Shown here in pieces: positions 15,722 to 24,198 of a stretch of 39,772 bases of DNA (positions are counted from its first letter, which is position 1; the number at the start of each line of letters is the position of its first letter). Below the pieces are notes generated by a model. It saw only the letters and a list, made by a program, of their open reading frames with translations. It had not been told where the DNA came from and ran no database searches. Source of the stretch: Sporichthya sp. Lineage in GTDB: Bacteria > Actinomycetota > Actinomycetes > Sporichthyales > Sporichthyaceae. The translations under genes were made by a program, and so were the position numbers. The DNA is taken from assembly GCF_013815995.1 (NCBI RefSeq), contig NZ_JACDFE010000011.1, forward strand, positions 1 to 39,772, in the 5' to 3' direction.

Positions 15722-17119
15722 ATGAACCGATCGTTTGCGTGGAGACGCGGATTAGGTGCTGCCACGTTCGTCAGTTGCCTCGGGGCGGCGACGCTGGTCC
15801 CGGGCGGGGAAGCACGGGCCGACGGAATCGCCTACTACGAGGCCGTCGCCAAGGCCGTCGGTGCGGGATACACCCTCTCCAACCAGTCTGTTCCGCTCGG
15901 TCTGGTGTTTGAAGGTATCGGCCCCGAGGCCGACGCACGGCAGAGCAGCTTGCAACGGGCCGACGCCAACGCGTCCGTGCCGTACTTCGGGGACACCATT
16001 CCGGGGCTGCCGGGAACGCTGGGCGGGATCTACAAGCTCCCCATCCCGTCCTATCCCCTGATCGCGTCGACGAGCTACGGCGAAGCACCGGTCGACATCG
16101 ACTTCCCGGGTGTGTCGATGCATGCCGAGAGCACCGCCTCATCGACGATCGCGCGGTCGTCGATCGGGAGTGCAGCGACCGGCGCTGCGGCAGCTGCCCG
16201 GGTGGACGAGACGGCCGACGGCGGTGTGGTCTCATCGTCGGACTCCGAGTTCAATGCCCTCAAGCTGGGCAACCAGATCACGCTGTCCGGAGTCCGCTCC
16301 AGAGCCGTGACGAGCGCAGATGCCGCCGGGAAGCTGACCCGCACCGCGACCCTGTCCATCGCTCGGATCTTTGCGCCGGGCCTGGCTTTGACCCTGCCTG
16401 AGAACTCCACCGGCGAAGTCCCGATCCCGATCCCGATCCCCGGCGTGCCGAACACTCCACCGATTCCGGTGGAACCGTTCCCGGTGCCGTACGGCGGCCA
16501 GACCATTGTGGCGCCCGAGATCGGATTCGTGAACGGGACGTTCACGATCGCGCTGCCGTTCGCGGGTGACACGCAGCGGTATGCGGTCCCGGCCGGGCCG
16601 GTCATCGATGCCTTCAAAGCCCTGGGCATCACCCTGGGCTACCAGTCCGCGGAGATCCTCCCGACCGGGATCGCGGCTCCCGTGCTCTCCATGGGGTTCA
16701 CCTTCCCGTCGCCGCCCCCGAATCAGTACGTCCAGGGCGAGACGCCGGTGACCTTCAGCATCGGCCAGGCGCTCGCGTTGGTGGACGCGCGCACCGCCGG
16801 GTCTGCGAACAGCACCAACGGCACCGCATCGGCGACCGATGGCGGCTCGGCGCCCACCCTTCCTTCCAGCGGAAACGTGCCCGGCGTCGACCAGATCGCC
16901 GCGTTGTTCCCCTCGCCAGTGGCACCCGACCAAGTTGGATCTGTTCCCGTGGCGGACGTGCCGGTGGTGCAGCAGGCACTCACGGTCAACGGCAGAGCGT
17001 CGACGGTGGGGGCCGACCTTTCGAGCATCTACTTCGTTCTTGTCGTCGGCGGGCTGCTCGCTTTTGTGGCCACGACGGCGCTGCGACTGATGGGAGTCCG
17101 ATTCCGATGGGGTTCATGA
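15722..17119 (+). CDS. Secreted, C-terminally membrane-anchored protein of unknown function
   Basis: A 465-residue protein with an N-terminal Sec-type signal (basic MNRSFAWRR, hydrophobic core, cleavage near EARA-DG). It has a long extracytoplasmic part rich in Ala, Ser, Thr and Pro (PIPIPIPGVPNTPP), then a C-terminal hydrophobic helix (IYFVLVVGGLLAFVATTAL) and a short basic end (RLMGVRFRWGS), i.e. a type I membrane protein. ATG 15722 has GAAGGA seven bases upstream; the TTG at 15707 is a less likely start. It overlaps the next gene by 13 bases. Placed directly before an ABC importer, it may be an outer-face substrate-handling component. No known domain was recognised. Confidence 0.72.
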   Translation: MNRSFAWRRGLGAATFVSCLGAATLVPGGEARADGIAYYEAVAKAVGAGYTLSNQSVPLGLVFEGIGPEADARQSSLQRADANASVPYFGDTIPGLPGTLGGIYKLPIPSYPLIASTSYGEAPVDIDFPGVSMHAESTASSTIARSSIGSAATGAAAAARVDETADGGVVSSSDSEFNALKLGNQITLSGVRSRAVTSADAAGKLTRTATLSIARIFAPGLALTLPENSTGEVPIPIPIPGVPNTPPIPVEPFPVPYGGQTIVAPEIGFVNGTFTIALPFAGDTQRYAVPAGPVIDAFKALGITLGYQSAEILPTGIAAPVLSMGFTFPSPPPNQYVQGETPVTFSIGQALALVDARTAGSANSTNGTASATDGGSAPTLPSSGNVPGVDQIAALFPSPVAPDQVGSVPVADVPVVQQALTVNGRASTVGADLSSIYFVLVVGGLLAFVATTALRLMGVRFRWGS

Positions 17120-17424
17120 TCTATCTGCGGGCGCAGTGGGACCGGGTGGGCGCCGTTGCCGGCGTGGTGATCGGGCTGCTCTGCCTCCTGAATGGCTGGA
17201 TCGGTACGAGTGGGACTGAGCACGTTGCCGAGCAGATCCCGTTCATCGTCTCGGGTGGACTGACGGGAATCTTCTTCCTCGGCATTGGTGCCGCCATGTG
17301 GGTCTCGGCGGACCTGCGCGACGAGTGGCGTGAGCTCCGGGTCCTCGGAACCCAACTGGACGAGGTTCGGGAGCAGCAGGCCGAACTGCTGGCCGGGCGC
17401 TCCCTGGCCGGTGGCGGGTCGTGA
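17107..17424 (+). CDS. Small membrane protein with C-terminal coiled coil
   Basis: A 105-residue protein with two hydrophobic segments (about residues 14-31 VGAVAGVVIGLLCLLNGW and 45-66 IPFIVSGGLTGIFFLGIGAAMW). These are followed by a charged heptad-like helix (LRDEWRELRVLGTQLDEVREQQAELL). It overlaps the genes on both sides, so it is cotranslated. No family was recognised. It probably pairs with the anchored protein before it and the membrane protein after it. Confidence 0.68.
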   Translation: MGFMIYLRAQWDRVGAVAGVVIGLLCLLNGWIGTSGTEHVAEQIPFIVSGGLTGIFFLGIGAAMWVSADLRDEWRELRVLGTQLDEVREQQAELLAGRSLAGGGS

Positions 17425-17972
17425 GCAGTCACGCTGCCCTCACGGCCGAGGTTCCGAGGACGGCCCGGAGGGCGCCCGCGGGCGGTGCCGTGTCTGCACG
17501 AGCGCCTCGCCGATACTTCACGGAGGAGGAGCCGTGGAGGTCCCGCGATGCGATCGTTTCCGTAGTCGTGGTCGTGGTCGGCCTGGCTGCCCTGGGCTTC
17601 TGCTGGTACGGCGTCAGCGGCAAGGCGACGCTGGACAACCAGACCCCGTGGCTTTCCGGTGCGGTCCTCGCTTACGCCGTGTGCGACGTCGGGATCGTGC
17701 TGTGGCTCGTGGCGGGTTTTCGCGCTGTCCGCCGCGGTCAGCGACAAGTGGTCTTCGACACGCGGTCCGCGCTCGGGCTGAGTGCGGTGCTGGCTCAAGG
17801 CCCCACCGCCGAGCAAGCTGAGGTCGCTGCGGCCACGCTCGTGACAGCGCCAGGAATGATGCGCTTCCATCGTCCCGAGTGCCCGCTGGTCCGGGGGAAA
17901 TCGGTGCGTGCCATGTCCCCGGCCGACGCCAGTTCCGCTGACTTGGCGACGTGTGGGGTGTGCGAGTCGTGA
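17421..17972 (+). CDS. Membrane protein with C-terminal Cys/His (possible zinc) motif
   Basis: A 183-residue protein with two hydrophobic segments (about residues 44-66 and 80-100) and a cytoplasmic or external C-terminal domain. The end reads FHRPECPLVRGK...ADLATCGVCES, with His-x3-Cys and Cys-x2-Cys spacing like the small zinc-binding modules related to the Ada N-terminal domain. GTG 17421 overlaps the preceding stop as GTGA, and its own stop overlaps the permease start the same way. The role is unknown; the operon position suggests an accessory part of the transporter. Confidence 0.65.
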   Translation: MSSHAALTAEVPRTARRAPAGGAVSARAPRRYFTEEEPWRSRDAIVSVVVVVVGLAALGFCWYGVSGKATLDNQTPWLSGAVLAYAVCDVGIVLWLVAGFRAVRRGQRQVVFDTRSALGLSAVLAQGPTAEQAEVAAATLVTAPGMMRFHRPECPLVRGKSVRAMSPADASSADLATCGVCES

Positions 17973-19876
17973 GCGAGTGGCTGCCCTTTCTCGTCTTCGG
18001 TGTCACCACCGGAGCGATCTACGGCCTGTCGGCCATGGGTCTGGTGCTGACCTACAAGACGTCCGGCGTCTTCAACATCGCGCACGGGACCGTGTGCGCG
18101 AGCGCTGCATTCACGTTCTACACGCTTCGTCAGGTGCACGACGTCCCCTGGCCGATCGCCGCGGCTCTCGTCGTCTTCGTTTATGGGGCCGTGGCCGGGC
18201 TACTGCTCGAGCGAATGGCCATGCTGCTGGCCGACGTGTCGGTGACGTACAAGATCGTCGGCACCGTTGGCCTGTTCGTGGCCATCCAGGCTGGGATCAC
18301 TCTGATCTACGGCGACATCGCCAAGAACTTCGAGCCGTTCCTGTCCCAAGACAAGGCCTTCGGCCTGCCCGGTGTGGACGTCACCTACGACAACCTCATC
18401 ACGGTTGTTGGCTGCGTCCTCGCGGCGGCCGGCCTGGCTGTGTTCTTCCGCGTCGCCCGGCTCGGCATCGCGATGCGCGCGGTGGTCGACGACCCGCAAC
18501 TGATCGACATCACGGGTTACTCCCCGGTGCGGGTGCGGCGCACGGCGTGGGTGATCGGGAGCAGCTTCGCTGCGGCGTCGGGTGTCCTGCTGGCCTCGAA
18601 CCAAGCCCAGGTCGACGTCAACGTGCTCGCCCTGTTGGTCGTGCAGGCTTTCGGTGCGGCCACCATCGCCCGATTCCAGAGCCTGCCCATGTGCCTCGTC
18701 GGCGGCGTCATCGTCGGTGTTCTGCAGAAGCTGATCAGCAAGGAGATCGGCTCGCAGCCTTCGCTCCAGGGTCTCGATGCCGCGACACCGGTTCTGATCC
18801 TGTTCATCGGCCTGCTCGTCATCCCGCGCTCGCGCCTCGTCGAGGTGGGTCGGCAGGTCAGGGCGCGCGGCTTCTCCTCGAGAGCCGGCAAGGCCTACAG
18901 CTGGTGGTACGTGCCGCTGATCGGTGTCGCCTTGCTCATTCCGCAACTGGACGAGGCCCACCTCTTCGCGTGGAACCTGGCGCTGGCCCAGGTGACGCTG
19001 TTCGCCTCCCTGCACTTGCTCGTTCGTACCTCGGGGCAGATCTCGCTGTGCCATATCGGCTTCTCGGCTCTCGGCGCGGCGACCGTCGCCCACATGTTGG
19101 GACGAGGAGTGCCGTTCCCTCTCGCGGTCCTGATCGCCGGGGCGGTGTGCGTGCCTCCGGCGCTGGTGATCGCCGTTCCCGCGATCCGGCTCTCCTCCCT
19201 GTATCTCGCGCTGGCGACCTTCGGTTTCGGCATCGCGCTCGCGGCGTTCGCCTACGGCAAGTCCTGGATGTTCGCCTCGCAGAATCGGCCGGTGGATCGT
19301 CCCCAGATGTGGGGCCTGCAATCAGATAGCCGCTACTTCTACCTGTTGCTCGGCGTCGCTGTTCTCGCGCTGTTCGTCGTCACTGTCGTCGAACGTTCGC
19401 GCCTCGGGCGCCTGCTCCGCGGCCTGTCCGACTCCCCGGTCGCCTTGTCGACCCTCGGGCTGGACGTCAACATCTGCCGTGTCCTGGTCTTCTGTATCTC
19501 CGGCGCTCTCGCCGGCGTAAGCGGAGCGATGTACGCGTCGGTGTTCGGTGGGGCCTCGCCGGACAGCTTCAACTACGCCCAGTCGCTGGTCGTTCTTGCC
19601 GTCCTCGCGATCTCCGGCTCGCGACTGGTACCCGCGGTCCTGGTGGCTCCGGTGCTGCTCTACGTCGTGCCGAACTACATCGACAACCCCGACCACTACA
19701 AGCTCCTGCAGATCGGGTTCGGCCTGGCCGCCATCTACGCGGCCGCGGCGTCGACGGGACGTCTGGGCTCGTACTTCGCCGCCCGTGGGGTCGCCGCGAA
19801 GGATCGCCTGCACGGACCCGCAGCGGTTCGGGTCGACCGCCTGCGCTCGGCCCACCTAGTCCGGACCCAGCCATGA
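17969..19876 (+). CDS. Fused LIV-type ABC transporter permease (LivH-LivM)
   Basis: A 635-residue permease combining both membrane subunits of a branched-chain amino acid-type (HAAT) importer. The N-terminal half (FGVTTGAIYGLSAMGLVLTYKTSGVFNIAHG) is LivH-like. The C-terminal half starting near residue 310 (SGQISLCHIGFSALGAATVAHM) is LivM-like. LivH and LivM are usually separate genes of about 290 and 320 residues, so the length matches an in-frame fusion. GTG 17969 overlaps the upstream stop as GTGA. It forms the importer with the binding protein and two ATPases that follow. HAAT systems also carry amides, aromatics and other acids, so substrate cannot be read from the name. Confidence 0.92.
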   Translation: MSEWLPFLVFGVTTGAIYGLSAMGLVLTYKTSGVFNIAHGTVCASAAFTFYTLRQVHDVPWPIAAALVVFVYGAVAGLLLERMAMLLADVSVTYKIVGTVGLFVAIQAGITLIYGDIAKNFEPFLSQDKAFGLPGVDVTYDNLITVVGCVLAAAGLAVFFRVARLGIAMRAVVDDPQLIDITGYSPVRVRRTAWVIGSSFAAASGVLLASNQAQVDVNVLALLVVQAFGAATIARFQSLPMCLVGGVIVGVLQKLISKEIGSQPSLQGLDAATPVLILFIGLLVIPRSRLVEVGRQVRARGFSSRAGKAYSWWYVPLIGVALLIPQLDEAHLFAWNLALAQVTLFASLHLLVRTSGQISLCHIGFSALGAATVAHMLGRGVPFPLAVLIAGAVCVPPALVIAVPAIRLSSLYLALATFGFGIALAAFAYGKSWMFASQNRPVDRPQMWGLQSDSRYFYLLLGVAVLALFVVTVVERSRLGRLLRGLSDSPVALSTLGLDVNICRVLVFCISGALAGVSGAMYASVFGGASPDSFNYAQSLVVLAVLAISGSRLVPAVLVAPVLLYVVPNYIDNPDHYKLLQIGFGLAAIYAAAASTGRLGSYFAARGVAAKDRLHGPAAVRVDRLRSAHLVRTQP

Positions 19877-19911
19877 CACGGCGCCTGACCCCCATCGACA
19901 CGGAGGAAGAG

Positions 19912-21447
19912 ATGTTCCAGCCCCGATCGAAGCCCCGCCGGAGAACTGGTCTGGCCGTGACCGCCGTCGTGGCGGCCGTCGCGATGATGGCCGGCTGTGG
20001 CGGCACCCGGGTGGACCAGGAGCGGATTCTGGCCGCCGAGGGCCGGACCTCGGGAACCTCGACAGACGTCGGCGGGACCGACACCGGGACAGCGGCTATC
20101 GGCAGCACGGATGTCGGAGCGGCGGACACCGGAGCGGAAGCCTCGAGCCTGACGCCGGGTGTCCCGGCAGGCAACGCGCCGGTCACCGCGCCCGGCAGCG
20201 CGACGAATCCGGCCGCGGCCCAGCCGTCGAAGGGCAAGCCGGCCAAGGACGGGGCGGGCGCTGGGGCTGTGTCCACGGCGAACCAGCCGTGCACCCGGGC
20301 GCTCGAGCCCATCGTCATCGGGCAGGTGGGTGCATTCTCCGGCGTCGTCGGAGCGTCGATCGGGAACCTGCGTTCGGGCATGTCGGTGTGGGTGAAGGAC
20401 GTCAATGCCCGCGGCGGCATCGAGTGTCACCCGGTCCGGATCGTTCAGCGTGATGACGGTTCGGACCCGGCTCGCACCGACGCGAACGTCAAGCAACTCA
20501 TCCTCACTGAAAAGGTCGTGGCCTTCGTCGGGTCGGGCCCGGTCATCACGATCTCCGTGGTCCAGCGCCTGGCCGAGCAGTACAAGGTGCCGTTCATCGG
20601 TGGCGATGCCTCCGATCTGGCCTGGTGGAACAGCCAGTACCTCTTCCCCCAGGGCGGGATCTCGCTGGCCTCCTTCGCCGGGGCCATCAAGGCGGCGTCG
20701 CAGGCAACCGGGGCGAAGAAGCTCGGCATTCTCTACTGCGTCGAGGCGACGATCTGTTCCTCTATCGGGCAGCAGGCCAAGAAGCTCGCTGGTCAGGCCG
20801 AAGTGGAGCTCGTCGTGAACAAGGCGGCCTCGCTCACCCAGACCGACTTCACCGCCGAGTGCCAGGCGATGAAGTCCGCCGGGGTGAACGTCGCCTTCTT
20901 CGCTCTCGACGGATCAGCCGTCCAGCGCGCCATCCGCAACTGCAAGCAGCTCGGCTTCATCGTTCCGGTTGCGGTGCCGAGCATCGCGGTCAACGCAGAG
21001 ACCGCGCAGGACCCGAACCTGCAGCAGTTCGGCGTTTTTCTCGGTTCGTCTGTGCTCCCGTTCGTCGACACCGCCTCGACCGCCGGCCGAGACTTCAACA
21101 AGGCGTACCACACGTTCGCGCCGGGCGCGTTGATCGACGACTCATCGATGCGCGGCTGGGTGAGCGGAAAGATGCTCGAGACAGCCTTGGGTAAGGTGTC
21201 GGCCCAGGCCCGCGCCGGCACGGTCACGACCGCTTTAATTCTGCAGGGTCTGTGGACGCTCAAGAATGAGACCTTCGGCGGCCTGACCTCAGCCACCACG
21301 TTCGCCAAGGGTGCGACCGCCAAGATCACCCAGTGCTACTACGCCCTCCGGCTGACGCCGGAAGGGTTCACCTCCACCCTGGGGGGCAAATCCAGCTGCC
21401 TACCTGAGCCATCGTCAGGAGCAGTTGAATCGGGTGAGGCGCGATGA
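19912..21447 (+). CDS. LIV-type ABC transporter substrate-binding lipoprotein
   Basis: A 511-residue periplasmic-binding-protein-like lipoprotein. The signal peptide (MFQPRSKPRRRTG, then VTAVVAAVAMMAGC) ends in a lipobox with the lipidated Cys at about residue 29. A low-complexity Gly/Thr/Ala linker of some 90 residues precedes the type I binding fold (EPIVIGQVGAFSGVVGASIG, VAFVGSGPVITISVVQRLAEQ, VPFIGGDASDLAW). The ligand-gripping region differs from classic LivJ. ATG 19912 is preferred because GGAGG lies five bases upstream; ATG 19873 is in frame and overlaps the permease stop. It should capture the importer's substrate outside the membrane. Confidence 0.9.
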   Translation: MFQPRSKPRRRTGLAVTAVVAAVAMMAGCGGTRVDQERILAAEGRTSGTSTDVGGTDTGTAAIGSTDVGAADTGAEASSLTPGVPAGNAPVTAPGSATNPAAAQPSKGKPAKDGAGAGAVSTANQPCTRALEPIVIGQVGAFSGVVGASIGNLRSGMSVWVKDVNARGGIECHPVRIVQRDDGSDPARTDANVKQLILTEKVVAFVGSGPVITISVVQRLAEQYKVPFIGGDASDLAWWNSQYLFPQGGISLASFAGAIKAASQATGAKKLGILYCVEATICSSIGQQAKKLAGQAEVELVVNKAASLTQTDFTAECQAMKSAGVNVAFFALDGSAVQRAIRNCKQLGFIVPVAVPSIAVNAETAQDPNLQQFGVFLGSSVLPFVDTASTAGRDFNKAYHTFAPGALIDDSSMRGWVSGKMLETALGKVSAQARAGTVTTALILQGLWTLKNETFGGLTSATTFAKGATAKITQCYYALRLTPEGFTSTLGGKSSCLPEPSSGAVESGEAR

Positions 21448-22247
21448 CCGGTTCCGACTCCGGGTTGGTCATCCAGGACATCGTGGTGAAGTACGGTGGC
21501 CACCTCGCGGTCAATCGGATCTCCTTGGCTGCCCCGCGAGGGAGAATCACCGGCCTGATCGGGCCGAACGGCGCGGGCAAGACCACGACGTTCAACGCGT
21601 GTTCGGGTCTGCTCCGACCCACGTCGGGGGAGGTTCACCTCTTCGGCCACGACGTCACCGCGCTGCCTCCGCAACGGCGGGCTCAGCGCGGCCTGGGCCG
21701 CACGTTCCAGCGGATGGAGTTGTTCGACTCCCTGTCCGTGCGCGAGAACGTGGCGCTGGGCCGCGAGGCGGGGATCGCGGGCAGCCGGCCGTGGCGGCAT
21801 CTGCGGGGCGCACGCTCCGATGCCCAAACGATCGCGGAGGCGGTCGAGGACGCCCTGCGCCTGTGCGGGATCTCCGCGCTCGCCTCGCGTCGTCCCGCCG
21901 ACCTCTCGACGGGACAGCGTCGCCTCGTGGAACTGGCGCGGTGCGTGGCCGGTGGCTTCTCCATCATGTTGCTCGACGAACCGAGCTCGGGTCTGGACAA
22001 ACAGGAGACAGTGGCCTTCGGCCAGATCTTGCGGTCGCTGGTGGAGGCGCAGGGCGTCGGGATCCTCATTGTCGAGCACGACATGAGCTTGGTGATGAGT
22101 GTGTGCGACTACCTTCACGTGCTCGATTTCGGGCAGCCGATCTTCCAGGGCACCCCGGCCGAGGTCAACGCCAGCGACATCGTCCGCGCTGCTTACCTGG
22201 GCAGTGAGGCCGTCGAGGTCGGCCTGCCCGCGGAAGTAGGGGTCTGA
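21444..22247 (+). CDS. LIV-type ABC transporter ATPase (LivG-like)
   Basis: A 267-residue ATP-binding subunit. Walker A is GPNGAGKTT, Q-loop region GLGRTFQRMELFDSLSV, Walker B IMLLDEPSSGLD, H-loop IVEHDM. The signature motif is LSTGQ rather than the usual LSGGQ. The LivG-type insertion between Q-loop and signature is present. It overlaps the binding-protein stop as ATGA. Confidence 0.93.
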   Translation: MTGSDSGLVIQDIVVKYGGHLAVNRISLAAPRGRITGLIGPNGAGKTTTFNACSGLLRPTSGEVHLFGHDVTALPPQRRAQRGLGRTFQRMELFDSLSVRENVALGREAGIAGSRPWRHLRGARSDAQTIAEAVEDALRLCGISALASRRPADLSTGQRRLVELARCVAGGFSIMLLDEPSSGLDKQETVAFGQILRSLVEAQGVGILIVEHDMSLVMSVCDYLHVLDFGQPIFQGTPAEVNASDIVRAAYLGSEAVEVGLPAEVGV

Positions 22248-22248
22248 G

Positions 22249-22938
22249 ATGTTGAAGCTCGCGGGCATCACCGCCGGATACGGCGGGACTACGGTGCTGC
22301 GCTCGGTGGACCTCGTCGTCCCACCGCACAGCGTGGTCGCTCTGCTCGGCGCAAACGGCGCGGGAAAGACCACCCTGTTGCGCGTCGCCTCCGGGCTGCT
22401 GCCGCCCAGCGCCGGCGTGATGACCCTCGGGGGCGAGGACGTGACCCGCCGCGCGCCGAACGAGCTCGTCGCCAGGGGAATCTGCCACGTGCCGGAAGGG
22501 CGCGGCATCTTTCCCTCGCTCACGGTGCGGGAGAACCTCGTCCTGCAGTCCGCGAAGGGTGAGGAGGCCGCCAGTCTCGACCGGGCAGTGAAGGCATTCC
22601 CGCGGCTCGGCGAACGCATGGCCCAGCTGGCTGGAACGATGAGCGGTGGCGAGCAGCAGATGCTCGCGCTGGCCCGGACCTACGTCCAACACCCGACCGT
22701 CGTCCTGCTCGACGAGGTCAGCATGGGCCTGGCGCCTAAGATCGTCGACGAGATTTTTGAGTTCCTCGCGCTGCTCCGGTCCTCGGGCGCGAGCCTGCTG
22801 CTCGTCGAGCAGTACGTCACGCGAGCGCTCGACGTCGCCGACTACGTCTACATGCTCAACCGCGGCGAAGTTTCCTTCGCCGGCGAACCGGGCGAGCTCG
22901 CGGACGAGGATGTTTTCGCCAGCTACGTCGGAGGCTAG
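22249..22938 (+). CDS. LIV-type ABC transporter ATPase (LivF-like)
   Basis: A 229-residue second ATPase of the importer. Walker A is GANGAGKTT, signature MSGGEQQMLALAR, Walker B VVLLDEVSMGLAP, followed by LLVEQY. The LivF hallmark HVPEGRGIFPSLTVREN is present. It starts one base after the LivG stop. LivG and LivF normally form a heterodimer below the permease. Confidence 0.94.
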   Translation: MLKLAGITAGYGGTTVLRSVDLVVPPHSVVALLGANGAGKTTLLRVASGLLPPSAGVMTLGGEDVTRRAPNELVARGICHVPEGRGIFPSLTVRENLVLQSAKGEEAASLDRAVKAFPRLGERMAQLAGTMSGGEQQMLALARTYVQHPTVVLLDEVSMGLAPKIVDEIFEFLALLRSSGASLLLVEQYVTRALDVADYVYMLNRGEVSFAGEPGELADEDVFASYVGG

Positions 22939-22944
22939 ATCATC

Positions 22945-23164
22945 GTGAGCCAGCCAGTGGAAACCGCGATCCCTTACATCGCCGACCGCCACCTCGACCC
23001 GAAGCTCGCGCTGCCCTTCGCTGCGCACCTCGAGCAATCCGGAGTCGTCGACTACTTCCACGTATGGGACCAGCTCACCAGCTGGTGGCCAGCGCAACGT
23101 CATGCTCGAGACGTTCGACCACATGCGCAAACTCAACGGCCAGCCCCAGCCGGCTAGCACATAG
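22945..23164 (+). pseudogene. Luciferase-like (LLM) oxidoreductase remnant with internal deletion
   Basis: GTG 22945 opens MSQPVETAIPYIADRHLDPKL...YFHVWDQLTSWWP, the N-terminus of a flavin/F420-dependent luciferase-like monooxygenase family protein, normally 330-400 residues. After about 48 residues the frame jumps. In another frame NVMLETFDHMRKLNGQPQPAST ends at TAG 23162-23164, which looks like the C-terminus of the same type of protein. The middle ~300 residues are absent. It is the last gene of the transporter transcript, so an oxidoreductase was probably part of the original set. Confidence 0.55.
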
Positions 23165-23198
23165 GAGTAACCACTCCTTTCCATAGGAGTGGTTACTC
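23163..23198. promoter_or_regulatory. Tandem palindromes before the second AveC-like gene
   Basis: AGGAGT-AACC-ACTCCT (23163-23178) is a palindrome. It is repeated in inverted form at 23185-23198 (AGGAGT-GGTT-ACTC), so 23165-23178 and 23185-23198 also form 14-bp perfect arms around a 6-base loop. No T-run follows, so it is a poor intrinsic terminator. Lying 14 bases before ATG 23213 it looks like a double operator, different in sequence from the P450 operators. The TetR at 24858 is a candidate binder. Confidence 0.55.
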
Positions 23199-23212
23199 GC
23201 TAAAATCCTGGG

Positions 23213-24175
23213 ATGGCCTCTGACCTCGACTCAACGTCCGCGCTGTCGTCCTGGAGCAAGAAGCGGCTCCTGCTGGCGGTGGTGGCTTTCGTCACGATCG
23301 CGCTCGCCATCACCTGGGTCCGAGGCGGTGTCACGGTCGGCAGCAGCGATATGCGTATCGATCCGGCCTTCAAGATCCCGGCACCCCCGAGGGACCTTGA
23401 GTGGTGGCGAGCCGGCACGTTCGTTTCGCTAGCGCTCGTCGCCGTCGCTGACCTCATTCTGATCGGTCTCGGCATTCGGGACTACCTCAAGACGAAGTCG
23501 ATCCTGCCCCTTTGTGTCGGTGCGGCCGCGCTTGCGTATGTGATCCCCGAGGTCTTTGTCGACGTTCTCGGCGGCGTCTACATGACCGCCGACCAGCACC
23601 TCACCATCTTCACCGTGATGGGGCGGGACATGGGGGTGTTCATCTTCCTGTCGTGGCTGTCCTACGGGTTCGTGCCGTACGCGTTCTACAAGTTGCTGCT
23701 GACGAACCCGAAAACCAAGATGCTGTGGTTCGGCCTGCTGGGGGGCGCGATCGCGAACGTCGTCAACGAGGAATGGCTGTTGCTGCTCAAGGCCTACCAC
23801 TACTACGGCAACCAACCGCTGGTGCTGTTGCACGTGCTGCCGTGGTGGTGGATTCCGTGCAACTCGATCGGGGCCATCCTGACCGCTTCGCTCGCCTACC
23901 GGTACCGGCACCTGCTCCAGGGCTGGCGCGCTCTGCTGATGTTCATGATCGCGCCCATGGCCATGATGGGTGTGTACGGGTTCATCGCGATGCCTGCGTT
24001 CATTGCAGTCAACGGCACCTATGGGTGGTTGCTCACTCAGGCGCTCGGCTTCATGACCATCGGTCTGGGGATCGTCGTCTTCATGGGGGTCCTGCACCTC
24101 GTATTGGAGCGCAACCCCTTCGACCTCGAGCACGTTGCGGAACTCGAGCAGGAACCGGTGGAGCCGGTGGCCTGA
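23213..24175 (+). CDS. Second AveC-like integral membrane protein
   Basis: A 320-residue protein with about seven hydrophobic segments. NVVNEEWLLLLKAYHYYGNQP, followed by a Trp-rich helix, corresponds to the TEFIGVGLGAYGYYGNQP region of the 7522-8427 product, so the two are distant paralogs of the AveC-like family. The N-terminal region (SWSKKRLLLAVVAFVTIALAITW) is a first membrane helix. It is separated from the transporter operon by the tandem palindromes, which suggests its own control. It faces the TetR operon tail-to-tail with a 23-base gap. The reaction is unknown. Confidence 0.65.
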   Translation: MASDLDSTSALSSWSKKRLLLAVVAFVTIALAITWVRGGVTVGSSDMRIDPAFKIPAPPRDLEWWRAGTFVSLALVAVADLILIGLGIRDYLKTKSILPLCVGAAALAYVIPEVFVDVLGGVYMTADQHLTIFTVMGRDMGVFIFLSWLSYGFVPYAFYKLLLTNPKTKMLWFGLLGGAIANVVNEEWLLLLKAYHYYGNQPLVLLHVLPWWWIPCNSIGAILTASLAYRYRHLLQGWRALLMFMIAPMAMMGVYGFIAMPAFIAVNGTYGWLLTQALGFMTIGLGIVVFMGVLHLVLERNPFDLEHVAELEQEPVEPVA

Positions 24176-24198
24176 AGGGCGCTACGACGGGAAGGCGG

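Noticed and set aside
17908-19329. Plus-strand frame of 473 codons overlapping the permease.
   Set aside because: Arg-rich shadow frame; the permease frame has the hydrophobic pattern and family motifs.
23165-23198. Considered an intrinsic terminator of the transporter operon.
   Set aside because: No T-run follows, and each half is itself a palindrome, which fits operators better.
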